DNA of 64,000 nt from Clitopilus passeckerianus (Eukaryota > Basidiomycota > Agaricomycetes > Agaricales > Entolomataceae): positions 992,001 to 1,056,000 of the forward strand of contig CALYLX010000142.1 of assembly GCA_944990035.1 (NCBI GenBank), read 5' to 3'. How positions within the stretch are numbered: the stretch's first letter is position 1; each line of letters begins with the position of its first letter. The translations under genes were made by a program, and so were the position numbers. Below, piece after piece: positions 21,207-32,971 of the stretch. Under the pieces are notes generated by a model. The model had not been told where the DNA came from. It saw only the letters and a program-made list of their open reading frames with translations, and did not search any database.

Positions 21207-24200
21207 ATGTCGTCTAATATACCGCCCCCGCATTCTGACGATAACGAATCTCTTCATCTTTCTTCTACACCTACTCCGCTGAGCCAAGTTCCTCGCTCTC
21301 TCAACTATGGTTCTCAGTGGTCTACAATGAACACTCCTCAGCACCATCTGCAAGGAACCTCGTACTTTCCAGCCGGTGCTACCGCCTCGAGTGCACCCCG
21401 CAGCACTCCTCCCCCGATCCTCATTCGGAGGTCTTCTACAGCTTCAAAGAACAGGTTCAGAAGCACCAGCTTGAGCAGCTCACATGCCACAGGCCGCTCC
21501 CGTGAAAATATACTCGGAGAAGAAGACGAAGATGAGGATGAAGCTAGTCACTCCGAGGACGAAGACGATACCGGAAACCTTAGCTCTTCTTTGACTCGTC
21601 GCGGCAAAGCGCCAGCTCTTGATCAAGACGACCTTGAAGATGGTCAGGGAACAGAGGATGGAGACGATGACCCAATCACTATCAAGGAACGACAATCCCT
21701 TATCAACGTCCAGCATCCATTCGGTCTTCCTATCTGGAAGCCTGCACTATACAAGAAATCGCGTTCCGTTACCCGCAATGCCGACCAAGCCCTCCATATG
21801 GGGCCTTCAGCCCAGGTTCAACGCCATCTCTCTATCGGAAACATCTTTTGGACGCTCGTGTTTGGGTGGCCGCTCGGCCTCACATGTTTAGGCATATCTG
21901 CCTTCCTGTTCATCATTCCCAACGGCGGTAGGCGGTATGCTTCGCTTGTGTATGGACTGGGCTGGTATTTGGTATGGCCATTCGGAAAATACGTCGAAGG
22001 AGACCCTGGTATCAGCACCCCGGAGGATTCAGACGATGAAGACGACGAACCTTTGCATGAACATGCAGAACTATCAAGCGGTGGCTCTGACAGAAACACC
22101 GTCCGCGCCTCTTCCCCCAGTGGAACCGCAGCAGCCTCAGCTGGAGGCATTCCTTTCAGCGAGCAGCCAACCATCACGCCAGAAAGCTACTCCAATGCAC
22201 ACTCTCAAGCTGTATCTACGGATGGAGACAATATCGCATCCGAAAGGACCCCTCTCCTGAAACGAGTCAAAAGCAACGCATATAAGTCATATGGCGCGAA
22301 CATACCGTCTCCAAGGAGCTCATCTGGTGACTTGTCCAATCTGACGAAGGAATCCTTCTGGGATGCCCTCCTCGGCAAGATATGTTTCTGGCTTGCAGTC
22401 ATCACCATTATCGCACCCCTCATGCTCATCGTGTGTACTATATGCTGGGCCCTCGTTGTAACCATCCCCATGGCTAAATTGAACTGGGCCCTCATAAAGC
22501 ATCTCTTCCAACATCCCACCTCTATCCGCTTCTGCGCTGCTCCTCCAGCGATTATCATGCCCGCCAACGACACTGAAGCTGCTCATGAATCCGAGTCGGC
22601 GTCTGCTTCTTCACCCCCGACACCTGCCATCGCCGTCAAGCACCCACGCCTTGCGCCAGGCCAGATTGCACCATCCGGATCGCCGAGGTCAACGGTACTG
22701 CTATGCGTCTACAATGCATGCGGATTGCAGTATTACAAGTATACCGTTGGAGGCGTCAATATCCTCTTTGTTAACCTCCTTCCAGTCGTCTTCCTTGTAA
22801 TTTTCGATGGGCTAGTGTTGTTGAGGATCGTGGAAAGGCTTGAAGATGAAGGCAAACACGTTCCAGCATTGTTGGATGCCGTGGCGTCACGAGGCTTAAT
22901 TTTCGTCCTCAGCCTCCTCAGCGTCATCCCACTTTCGTACTTCATCGGCATGGCAGTCGCTTCCATCTCCGCTCAGTCATCAATTGGAATGGGTGCAGTC
23001 ATCAACGCCTCCTTCGGTTCCATCATCGAAATCATTCTGTATGGCATCGCTCTCACTCAGAAGAAGGGCCGACTGGTGGAAGGATCGATCGTTGGAAGTT
23101 TATTGGCTGGTGTGCTATTGATGCCAGGTGCCTCAATGTGTAGCTCGGCCCTCCGCCGCAAGGAGCAACGCTTCAACGCGAAAAGTGCCGGTGTGACGAG
23201 TGTGATGTTGATTATGGCAATCATCGGTGCTCTAGCTCCTACATTGTTCTATCAAACTTTCGGCAATGTTTGTTGCTTCACTTACTTCATATTTGACCTA
23301 GTTAATCCTTTCTACAGTTCCAGTTGGTGTGCACGGGTTGTCCCAAAGGACCCTTCAATGACCCATACATTTGTGATCGCTGCTACTACAAGCACCCAGA
23401 CCCGACTACGGACCCCTTCTATCAATCTACTGTCAAGTCGATGATGTATTTCTGTGCATCCATTCTGATCTTTGTGAGTACATTTATCACATATAGGAAC
23501 CTGCTAATGTTTCAACCAGTCATACCTTATCGGCCTATGGTTCTCATTGCGCACACATGCTTCCCAGATTTGGCAAAATCCCCAGCCCCTCCTTCAGCAT
23601 CCAGAAGTGCCTGGGAACCAACGACTTTCGGTCTATCAGAGACTTGCACCCTCCAATCTTGGTGCTCCTCCAGGTCATCGGCCCGCCTATGCCCGCAGGC
23701 CGTCTCACACAGCACCATATTCTGCTCCAAGGACACAAGCTGGTTCTGAAAACACCGATGCACCCACAGAGACTTCGTTGTTGATGGATCGACCTATTTC
23801 ACCGTCCAACGCTAGGAGAGTATCATATGCACCGACGCAACATCAGCCTCCATACTCTCCCGTCCTTGAAACGGTGAACCGAACTGTCAAAGACTCGGGC
23901 CAGCTCCCCCAGACTATGAGCACGGATGATTTCACCAGGGCCGTGGCAGTTGCGACTGTCAGCGCTCTGCGTCACCAACAAACCCATGTTCATTCGGCCA
24001 AGTCCAGAGTTTCTGCCGTCGATGAAGCCGGTGGCCATGGTGGTCACGATGCGCCGAATTGGAGTAGGCAAACTAGTGCAAGTGTTTTGCTTGGTTGCAC
24101 TGCACTGTATGCTATCATTGCAGGTGAGAGAATCTCTTGCAACAACATGCTCGTCTGGAGCTAACAGTATATGCAGAAATCCTGGTCGATGTCGTGGATG

Positions 24201-24864
24201 TCATGGTTGAAGATCTTCACATCCCCGAGAAATTCCTGGGAATCACCCTTTTCGCTCTTGTTCCAAACACCACGGAGTTCATGAACGCAATGTCCTTTGC
24301 GCTCAATGGCAACATTGCTCTCAGGTAATTGTGTTCTCTAGCTCATGCTTACAGATTGTTAACCCCTTATTTTAAGTATGGAGATTGGTTCCGCATATGC
24401 GTTGCAAGTCTGCCTCCTGCAAATTCCTGCGATGGTCGCGTTCTCAGCCTGGTACAATCCCAAGGCCATAGGGGAGATTGCCGATAGTTTCACGTATGTG
24501 GTCAAATCTGGGAGATGCACCGGCCCACTCATTTGCTTACAGGCTGATATTCCCCCGCTGGGATGTCATATCTCTCATTCTCTCCATGTTCTTGATGACC
24601 TACACATATATTGAGGCCAGGAGCAACTATCACAGAGGCAGCATTCTGATCCTCAGGTAGGATAGCATTTCTCACAGTTCGTTGAATGCATTGCTAACGC
24701 TGCTCGATAGCTACCTTGTTCTAGTCTCAGGCTTCTACTTCGCACCTGATCAGTCTGCTGACGTAGACGTCTTTTCGCAAACCTCGCAACTAATCTCACA
24801 TGAATTCCCTCGCATGACTTTAACTCAAACATTTTGGTGGTACACCAAAGGTCTTTGGGCCTAG
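21207..24864 (+). CDS. VNX1: VNX1-like vacuolar monovalent cation/H+ antiporter
   Basis: Six introns (23268-23317, 23474-23519, 24124-24176, 24325-24376, 24494-24542, 24657-24710) give 1117 residues. After a ~200-residue acidic, Ser-rich cytosolic N-terminus comes a YccF-like membrane module (NIFWTLVFGWPLGLTCLGIS, FIIPNGG). Two Na+/Ca2+-exchanger-type repeats follow, the first with INASFGSIIEIILYG and the second with LVPNTTEFMNAMSFALNGN. A Cys-rich loop (CTGCPKGPFNDPYICDRCYY) and a long variable loop separate the repeats. This architecture matches yeast Vnx1, a CAX-superfamily member that exchanges Na+/K+ (and low-affinity Ca2+) for protons across vacuolar or endosomal membranes. The start at 21207 is the first ATG of the frame. 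The ion specificity of this copy cannot be read from sequence. Confidence 0.9.
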
Positions 24865-25038
24865 ATAAACTGCAACCTTATCCATTATTTCGTTTTTCCA
24901 AAGAACTTTTACTTATTCATTTCCAACTCGCACGCCGTTGTCTGATCACATATCGTCATCCCCTTCTTGTCAATTGTTAGTACATACACTTCTATAACAG
25001 ATCACCAGATTCCCTTGTACATATACCGCTTATTATTA

Positions 25039-28000
25039 TCAATGCATGCTTTGTAAACTCTCCAGGATTTGTTGAATATCCTCAATTGGCATGGTGAGCT
25101 GCTCTGGTTCGCTCGTGCCCTCCATGACCTTCTGGACCACCTCGTTTGAACCAATGTGTCCCAAAATTGTTCGAGGAAGTCTCCATCTAAAAATCCTCTG
25201 GCCGCTTGGTCTGCGTCGCTGCGACCGCGGCTATTGACAGGCGCTCTAAATCTACACAAGAATGGATAAGCATGCACATACCAGACGCATGAAGAGCACG
25301 AACCTGGGATGTGAAAGCCCGACGGCCTTGCTGACTTCCGCTGATGCAAGATTTCTCTGAAGTTCGTCCAAATGCAGAGCCACTGCTGGGTCTCGCACGT
25401 CTGCGATGACCCCAATGCGACCTGATGAAGTGCAAAACACATGCTTCGGGTCGAAAGACTCGTTGGCCTTTTTAGACGGCTCAGAGGTGAGAGTTCCTGC
25501 GGCGCCCGAGGAGTCAGCAAGATTTGAGATGGGCGACGACAGTCAATGCAGACCTGAGATGAATTTGGTGACCAAATCTGCAATGTGGTAATCACCATCA
25601 CGATATAAGGAAATGGTGCCAAGATTCCTCGTGAGGGTGAAGTTAAAGAGGTTCAAGGCATCCTGGGACGGCAGTCAGCACCAGCGGGATAAAAGAACGG
25701 GCAAATTACGTACATTTGCGCCTATTAAGCTTTCTTCACTTGTGGCTCCAACTGCGACTGGCCATGTCGGACCGTAGTCTCTGGCAATGCTTTCCAGGCT
25801 CCCATATTCAGTTACTTTGAGAAGAGACACGGAGCTAATCTGGTCGCCAGCTACGATGTGGTCATTGTATGTTGATAGGCTTGTGACCATGTAGTTATGG
25901 TTCCACTCGGAAAGCTTTTCAAGCTCGATGGGAGTGTCCGCCATATCCCCAGATATTCTCAAACGGAAAATTGCAACCTATAATGAATGAGAGATGAGAG
26001 GATCCGCGATGGGTGTCTCTTACTCACAGACGAGCTGATAGCAGCAACTATCATATCCTTCACAATCGCCAAGTCGTAGATACATCCCCCAACATCTTTT
26101 GAAGCCACCGAAGCCAACTGCATCGCAGACGATCTTGACGGAGCACCGACAGAATTTGCAGTAAGTACCACGATCTTACTGGTCGTAGGCTCAGTTTCCT
26201 CTTCCGCGTAATGGAAAGACCCGACGCAGAAGAGAGGTGTTTTGGTGCCATTGATTTGAGTAGAATAACCAGCCAGAGCAGATATCTGCTCGGTTGGCTC
26301 GCTGTTGTATTGTGCCAGAGCTTTCGATAGTAGCCTTGAGCATATACCTCGAGGCCACAGCAAAAGTTCACGTACGAGAGAAAGTTGTATCATCAAACAA
26401 CTTGAAGGAGCTCGTCGTTTCTTCAAACTCTCCGATTCTTGCAGGCCTAGTATGGGTCGTGGCTACGCCAAAGACCCTGAGACTTTGGTCATAGACAATC
26501 TTTCGTGGGCTGTTGAGGCCAAGGGGAACCTGCACGACCGTGAGATTATATGCGCAGGGATAAGTGTGGATACTCACAGAGCGAACGTGCATCTTTCCGA
26601 AGTCGCGTATGGGTCCAATAGACAAGCCTGTCGGTGTACTAAAGACGAAGGACGATACAAAGCTCTTTGTGTTGATCCTGAACGCAGCTTGTATTTCCTG
26701 CGATCCAGAAAGAATATTAATGAGCTTCCGTCAAACAAACCTCCACCAGCCTCACCTTGTAAATAACAGGCGAACTTGAGAGTCTCTTCTTATCCCAGGA
26801 TAGCGCGAGCGCTCTATTCCCGACAGCAAGGATGGAAGGCCGTTTGTCGATCTCGCATGTAGTCAACGAGACAGGTGAATTTCCCAATGATACAGTCTTG
26901 GGATCCTTGAACTGCTGGTCTTTCCACGCCATATATGCCACACTCCCGTTCGCGAGACCCGCTACTAAGTAAGGGTGATAATTTGCTCCTTTCGCGGTGT
27001 TATCGGTCCCAAAGTTGTACAGAACGGCTGAACGGACGAGTGCGGGGAGTGGTTCTGATTCATGGACAGCATGTAGACCATTCGGCGCCAACTGGAAGAC
27101 CTGAACGGTATTTGTGTCCCAATAGGATAGAGTAACCACCTTGGAGAAGAAAGCTGATCGGTCCAATGGTGCACAAGAGACGGTGCTGATTTGCCTGTTG
27201 GTTTTATGATAACTACATAGTAAAAGCTAATTAGCAATCTTAGTCTTCTCAAGTAAGGAAAGTGACACTTGCATGATAGACTCAAACACGTTCGCAGCCG
27301 TAATAGTCAACAACTGCAAGACACCTCCATTCAAGGCTAGGAAAACTTGGCTGGGTGTAATGTCCGCCGCAACAACCTCTGCACCCTGCAAATCCCATTC
27401 GTGCAGCTTGACATGATTGCCAATGCCGATATCAAACTCCAGCAGGCGGACGCTCATCCGGGTAACTTGGACGATGAGGTGCGAGTCAGAGTAAGTAGCT
27501 TTGCCATTTTCTCTCACTCGGCGGGAGACGTTGGAGATGGCGATTGTAGGGACGTCGGTGACGATTTCTGTGTCCTTGATATGAGATAGTGTTGTGTCCT
27601 TCCCGGCGTCGTTGATCTGGAAGACCTGGGTAGCCTCCAGCGTGGAGACGATGATATAGCTATCAGACCTGGGCAGATACAGAATGTTCAGTTCAAGTTT
27701 ATGTGGGAGGCGTGGGGGAGAAATTACTAACACATCTTCCAGTTGCTCTTTCAAAGTCCAAACTCTGGCCACATCGGTCAAACCGGGGATCGTGGCGAGT
27801 TCGTGGAAGTTAGCACCGTTCCTCACAATGCTAAGACTTCCGGTGTTTGCACCTCCAGAGCACGTTACAATTTGTTTCTATAAGGGTGTCAGGAGTAGCT
27901 CTCAGTTGCGATCACCCAGCCCATACCTGACCACTACCTTCCGGGTCCACGACCACGGCATCCAGAATTGGTGCGATGTTCTTGAACGCATCGACAACAC

Positions 28001-29594
28001 TGACATACGAGCCTTTAGTCTCTACCACAATTCCCTTCGCAGCAGGATTTTCCTCGTTTCCGAGCGCACGGCCTTTGCCCTTGCTGGTTCTAGGCTGGGA
28101 CAGAGCAGATATGGATGTCGTCTTTATTTCGGGTGGAATCTCTAGCGTCAGTGAGCCGAGGGCTGCTGTAGGTGCAGTTGAGATCTGAACTAGCTGTGAG
28201 TCCCCAAGGTGAGAGCCAACGAAGAGAACTTGGTTAGTTAAGTAGGAGAGTGTTGTGGATGCTGATGTCTGCAAAGGGATTCAGACTTGGTCAAAGGAGG
28301 TTTCAAGAGCGTGCCTCACCTCTCCAAGCGGTATCAGGACGAGTCCTTGGTTCTTCGGGTCTTCGGCTGACAGCATTGCTAGCTTCCCGTAGCCATCACC
28401 GATGAACAACCTTGAGACCGACGAATCGACGGCGCAAATTCTGATGACCACAAGTTAATGTGGTCGATATCATGAGATATCACATATGGAAGAGAGAGAG
28501 CTTACCCAGTCACCTCTCCCCAGGGCCAATCCACGCTAGCGGTCGCCTTTCTCTTCCTTCCTTCTCTTTCCTTCTCTTTCGCCTTTGCCTTTGCAGCCTC
28601 CTCGCTATCCTTGCTCTGCTTCCTACTGTCCAGCCTCCTCCGTTTCCCTTCCTGCTTCTCTTGGCTCCTCTCAGAAGACAACTCATATAGAAGTATTTTC
28701 TTCCCACCAACGACCAGAATACCACCAAGGAAGTTAATATCGTCTTCTTCAGCCTCATCATCGTCTCCATTGTAAGGCATGGGAATCAGTTTGGGAGGTA
28801 TCTCGGCAGGTAATGGGATGACGTTGTTGGAGATGGTGGTTGGTTGGAAGAGGGTTGATGGGGTCGAAGATAGCTCGTAGTCATCGACAACAATGTCACG
28901 AGCTAGTAGTTGAACGCGTTCTTGATAATCCAAGTGTAGGATAGCGAGAGCATACTGTTCCTCCGATAGAGGGAGAAAAGTTAGAGATAGGATGTTAAGC
29001 TCTGGTACTCTGCAAGAAGAGAACGTAAGCCACGGAATGAAGGTTTGTTTTGGTTGTACTTGAACTTACGAAACGTCAAAATCGCTCTCCCAGTTCCCCG
29101 CTTTGAGGCTTATCACCTTAAGTTTGCCCGTGTAGCATGACGCGATAGCAAGCTTCCCGCTGGGATGGATCAAGACATCGTTGAAGAACTCGGCTGGCCG
29201 GGGATACGTTCATATAGTGGCACCTGCTTCTTCGCTTTGAGCTCCGCTGACCCATTCTCGCTTTCTTTGTAAGTGAAGAAGACGAGTTCAGGATCAGGAT
29301 GTGCAATCATGAGCAGGAGGTTGGACCTGGTGGAGCCCTGCAATCCGTCAAGCTGCTGCATCATTTATACGGGGGAGGTCGACGGCTTACAGCTATTGGG
29401 ATAGCCTTGATCGTCAAGACTTTCCCCCATACTTCAATGCCAGTCTTGTGTCTCAAACCCTCAGGCTGCAGCGAATAGACGTCTAATCTGTTCAACTTGG
29501 CCACAACCAGATGGTCTTGATCCCTGGATGACAACTGGCACTTGACTGAAGCCAGCACAGATGAAGGCTGGTGAAATGTCGTTACTACCTTCAT
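25039..29594 (-). CDS. DDB1: DDB1-like UV-damaged DNA-binding / CUL4 adaptor protein, two frameshifts
   Basis: Fourteen introns (29338-29390, 29010-29069, 28441-28505, 28269-28319, 27878-27926, 27669-27731, 27195-27272, 26698-26755, 26530-26577, 26321-26375, 25978-26027, 25663-25713, 25497-25553, 25252-25303) join exons along the whole DDB1 fold. Landmarks are N-terminal HLVVAKLNRLDVYSLQPEGL, FFNDVLIHPSGKLAIASCYT, SSFKLFDDTTFS, VSLLKVTEYGSLESIARDYG and C-terminal RGFLDGDFLEQF. DDB1 is a three-propeller adaptor in CUL4 ubiquitin ligases acting in DNA repair and chromatin control. The chain breaks at two homopolymers: G4 at 29200-29203 and A4 at 25163-25166. Each is one base short. With both restored the length is 1255 residues, ending SLQSMH; uncorrected, the last frame runs on to 25002. 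The intron at 27195-27272 uses a GC donor. A Lys/Glu-rich insert (about 28520-28660) interrupts one propeller. Confidence 0.9.
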
Positions 29595-29720
29595 GTTCGT
29601 CGTCGTCGCAGAATACTCAGTCCATGTACGATGATGACCACAAGAAACTTGGAATTGACGATGACCAATACAGTGGCACTCACATCCGGCAATACGGCCC
29701 GGATTAAATGAAGCAACTAA

Positions 29721-30644
29721 CTACAGGTCCCGCTGCAATAGATTAGCTGGTAATTCGTCGTCGTCCGATGGCTCTCTAACGTCAGCTGTATCTATTTCCG
29801 TATCTTTCACTGGTTCAGGATTCGCTTTGTATGCAAACCGGGCCAGGGTCGCCTGTTGAAGTTTTTGCTCCTCTTGTGGCTCAGTGGTACGTCCATCATT
29901 GTTGTTAGTACTGGAATTTTTAACTGGCTCTTCCGTTTCTTGTTCCTTCTTTTTTGGTTTTGATTTCTTCTTCTTTGGCTTTGTTTCTTGGGGTCTGTTC
30001 GGTGGGTCTGGTTTAACCCAAGGGACGACCTCTGGCACCAGAGATGAGCATGCTGTAGGGCAGTTTATGGACAAGGACACACCTTCCATGAACAGAAACT
30101 CATCAATCCTTCGCAAGCACGTAGCTAGATGTTTTAATAAGTTAGAAGGAAATATTGCCAATTAGCAGTACGGCATACCCATATCCGAATACCTCACAGT
30201 GTTCCTGCTCTCTCTCATTGCTACCCTATTCCCGGCATCCATAAACTTCTTGATGAACTCCTCAGCACATAACGATATCAAAAAGTGTGCTTCTTTCTGG
30301 ACCATGCATAGTTCCTGTGTATCGGCAGTGAGTTTTTGAGATATTATTGGCCGTCAAAGTAGTTATACCTCGTCTGCCTTCAAAACCCTCGTCACCCTTG
30401 ATGCTGGTATCACTGAATGGCCGGGTACATGCACGTATCTGATTGGTTCTTTCTTCTGCTTGCCTTCTTCACCCTCTTTCCCTTTTCCTTTGTCCTTCTT
30501 CGGAGCCTCCTCTTCGTCTTCTTCGAGTTCTTGTGTCTCTTGATCCTCCTCCTCTTCTTCCACGTCTTGTGTCTCTTCGTTCTCTTCTATCTGTGTCTCC
30601 ATATCTTCTAACTGCGTTTCCATCTCGTCTTGAACAAGAGACAT
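29721..30644 (-). CDS. Histone-fold protein, Dpb3/CHRAC-like (CBF/NF-Y family)
   Basis: Introns 30315-30368, 30125-30178 and 30032-30082 give 254 residues; the third is in-frame and could be retained, but removing it improves continuity. An acidic Glu-rich N-terminus leads into a histone fold: VIPASRVTRVLKADEELCMV, QKEAHFLISLCAEEFIKKFM, then NTVRYSDMATCLRR. This follows the pattern of the small DNA polymerase epsilon subunits and CHRAC-type histone-fold proteins, which dimerise with a partner histone fold and bind DNA. A Lys-rich stretch (KPKKKKSKPKKKEQE) and an acidic tail follow. NF-Y subunit C is less likely because its signature flanks are missing. The gene lies head-to-tail 126 bases upstream of DDB1 on the same strand. 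Confidence 0.8.
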
Positions 30645-30848
30645 TGTGTTCTGGTCGAATAGAACTTGAGGTCAACCTCCCATTTAACGCGTGTTTAATG
30701 TGACCGGTCGCGTTCATATGTGACATAAACCATAAATGGTAATCACATTCGCAAGTGGTACTAGCAAAAGCAAGGAACTGCATGAATACTCGAATACTGG
30801 AACCAATAAATAGTAAAAAGAAAAAATGCAATAGCAGGCCAGATATAT

Positions 30849-31575
30849 CTAGAGCTTAGCTCGTAGCTTTCCTGCCAATTCCTCAGCCGCCTCTTCTTCT
30901 AGCTCGTGCCGTGCCTCAAATTCCATCCTGTGCATTTCTCTTTGGGTGGGCTCTTTCGTATGAGGGTTTGTACGAGCGAGAGTAGTGGTGGTCGACAAGG
31001 TAGATCCGGCTCCTAGTCGAGGTGCTGGAACAATATGGTAATGGACCTTGATAATTCCGGAGTGAGCCTCATGTGTGTTTACCTTCTGAACCAAGCGGGA
31101 AGACTTACATGAGGTACTGCTTGAGCGTATTCCTGGTTGCACACAATATTCAGAGCCGTATGGTCAAGAACTATTGGAATCGTATGAGATACATAGCTCA
31201 AAACTAGAAGGAAGAACGGTACCTTCGGTGAGAGCTTTTGAAACCTGGCTAACAGCCTTCCCGCACGCGGCTGCATACTCAGGCGCCAATTCAGACACTC
31301 TTGAGCAATGATACTTTGGTATCACCAACGTATGACCATCCCTCAGTGGTTGAATATCTACCCTTTCGCTCAGTCAGTTCAACCCACTTCCCAGTGCTTA
31401 AAATTGCCCAATGATGCACACCTAAAATAGCCAGAACCTCGTCATCCTCGTAGACCTTGTATGCTGGCAGTTCTTTACGGATGATACGACAAAATGTACA
31501 GTCCGCTATATTGTCCTGCGCCCAAAAAGGTGCTGGTCGTCGGTCGGCATGAGACTTGATAATGAAGGAGGTCAT
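30849..31575 (-). CDS. HIT-family nucleotide hydrolase
   Basis: Introns 31358-31421, 31171-31222 and 31047-31108 give 182 residues. The N-terminal CTFCRIIRKELPAYKVYEDD, the strand DIQPLRDGHTLVIPKYH and the catalytic triad HVHYHIV (His-x-His-x-His, split by the last intron) identify a HIT/HINT hydrolase. These proteins cleave adenosine phosphoramidates or related nucleotide adducts. The C-terminus carries an unusual charged extension (FEARHELEEEAAEELAGKLR) that is probably helical. The start at 31575 is divergent from the methyltransferase gene, with 112 bases between them. Confidence 0.92.
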
Positions 31576-31687
31576 GGTCGTGGTTCGAGAGTTGCTGCTC
31601 GGCTGATTGGACGGCCCGGTTCCTGATCAATGTGTTTTCCTCGCGCTTATTTTGATCTCTCAGCTTTACCTCCTTTCACTCTGTACA
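31576..31687. promoter_or_regulatory. Shared divergent promoter, HIT protein / methyltransferase
   Basis: Only 112 bases separate the two start codons. An ATTGG (inverted CCAAT) lies at 31606-31610, the type of site recognised by the HAP/NF-Y complex. No TATA box is evident. Confidence 0.45.
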
Positions 31688-32922
31688 ATGTCTCGAGGAG
31701 ATCGTGCTCAGGCGTCTGGTAATCTCTCGACTTCTATGAGGGAGAACTATGGGACCCTAGGGGTAGATGCTGTGCGTCATTTGGTACTTTCCCTGAGCTT
31801 CATGAAATTTACAAAATAATTCCCTGTAGTACTACAATAAAGTCGGGTCGACGTACCGCAACCCTCATTACCCTGGGATCCGAAGATGCATGCTTGAATG
31901 GCTCAACAAGTTACGTCTTCGTTTCATGGTATATGATGGGAAGCTGATTAGACGGTAATGACTAGATGGTGGCAGAATGAAGGCCCAAACTTCACCACCG
32001 ATGATCCAGTTCTTATGTTCGATATGGCATGCGGTTCGTCTCAACTTTGTCTTCTGCGTGACATTCTTGACCGAGTCTCTGAAGAATAGGCAGGTTGGTC
32101 CATATTTCTCACAACATTCTCACCGCCAACTGATATCTAATGTTCAGTGGAGAATGTACCATCGTCTTCAAGGAGTGGTGGGACATTGGGAAGAAAGTCT
32201 ACGAATCTACAAAAAATCCTGAGCAGTCGGCTACCTCTGGCGTTCCACCACCAAACCGAATGCCCGTACGAAGGCCCCAAATAACCATGCTCCCGATTGG
32301 CCCAGATGCGCCAAGGCCATACATTATTGCCGCAGATCCCGTACGTCTTACGTCTATCCGTGTTTCTTCGCCTCGCTTTACTTTGACCTGAACTATTACA
32401 GTATACCTCAGCGGCATACCAAGACAGAACATCACTCCCATGCACATCTTATTCCTTCGAAGACGTATCTAACGGCGGTCTTCCCCCGTTTCCGGCTGAA
32501 CTAATACCTCTTCCCTCCGAAGGAAAAGAAGACGAGAAGGAATCTTCTCCTGTATTGATGGAGATGGTGGTCTGCTCATTTGCGCTTCATCTCATCGAGA
32601 ATCCCTCCTTGCTGTTCTCTCTTCTCTGGGAGCTGAGTACGAAAGCGCGATGGCTACTTGTGCTCGCACCTCACAAAAAGCCAGAGGTGGGATTGTAGCC
32701 AACATTTCCTCGCATCAAATCTAACACGCAATTCACAGATTAAAGATGGCTGGGGATGGTCAAAATGGGATGTAGGCGGTTGGGAGGCCTCTCAAATGAC
32801 AAGTAGCAACGGGGAGTTGCTTTTCGATAGGTAGGGGAGCATCAACCCACTCCTTGCCCTGTGTTCTGAATTTATGCTCTGAAAGGGTCCATCTCCGAGT
32901 TTATAGAAGCTTGAATGTCTAG
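31688..32922 (+). CDS. SAM-dependent methyltransferase, conserved fungal family
   Basis: Introns 31772-31829, 31910-31965, 32038-32147, 32341-32401, 32687-32738 and 32831-32885 give 280 residues. The protein opens MSRGDRAQASGNLSTSMREN and YNKVGSTYRNPHYPGIRR, blocks I recall from an otherwise unnamed fungal methyltransferase family. The SAM-binding motif I follows (VLMFDMACGSGECT). Later blocks include VVCSFALHLIENPSLLFSLL and LVLAPHKKPEIKDGWGW, ending HLRVYRSLNV. The substrate is unknown. The third intron is 110 bases, about twice the local norm, and no coding text was found inside it. Confidence 0.8.
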
Positions 32923-32971
32923 TACATTGCAAGTGTATCGGTATAAGCGATTAGTCAGTTTGTGTAAACTA

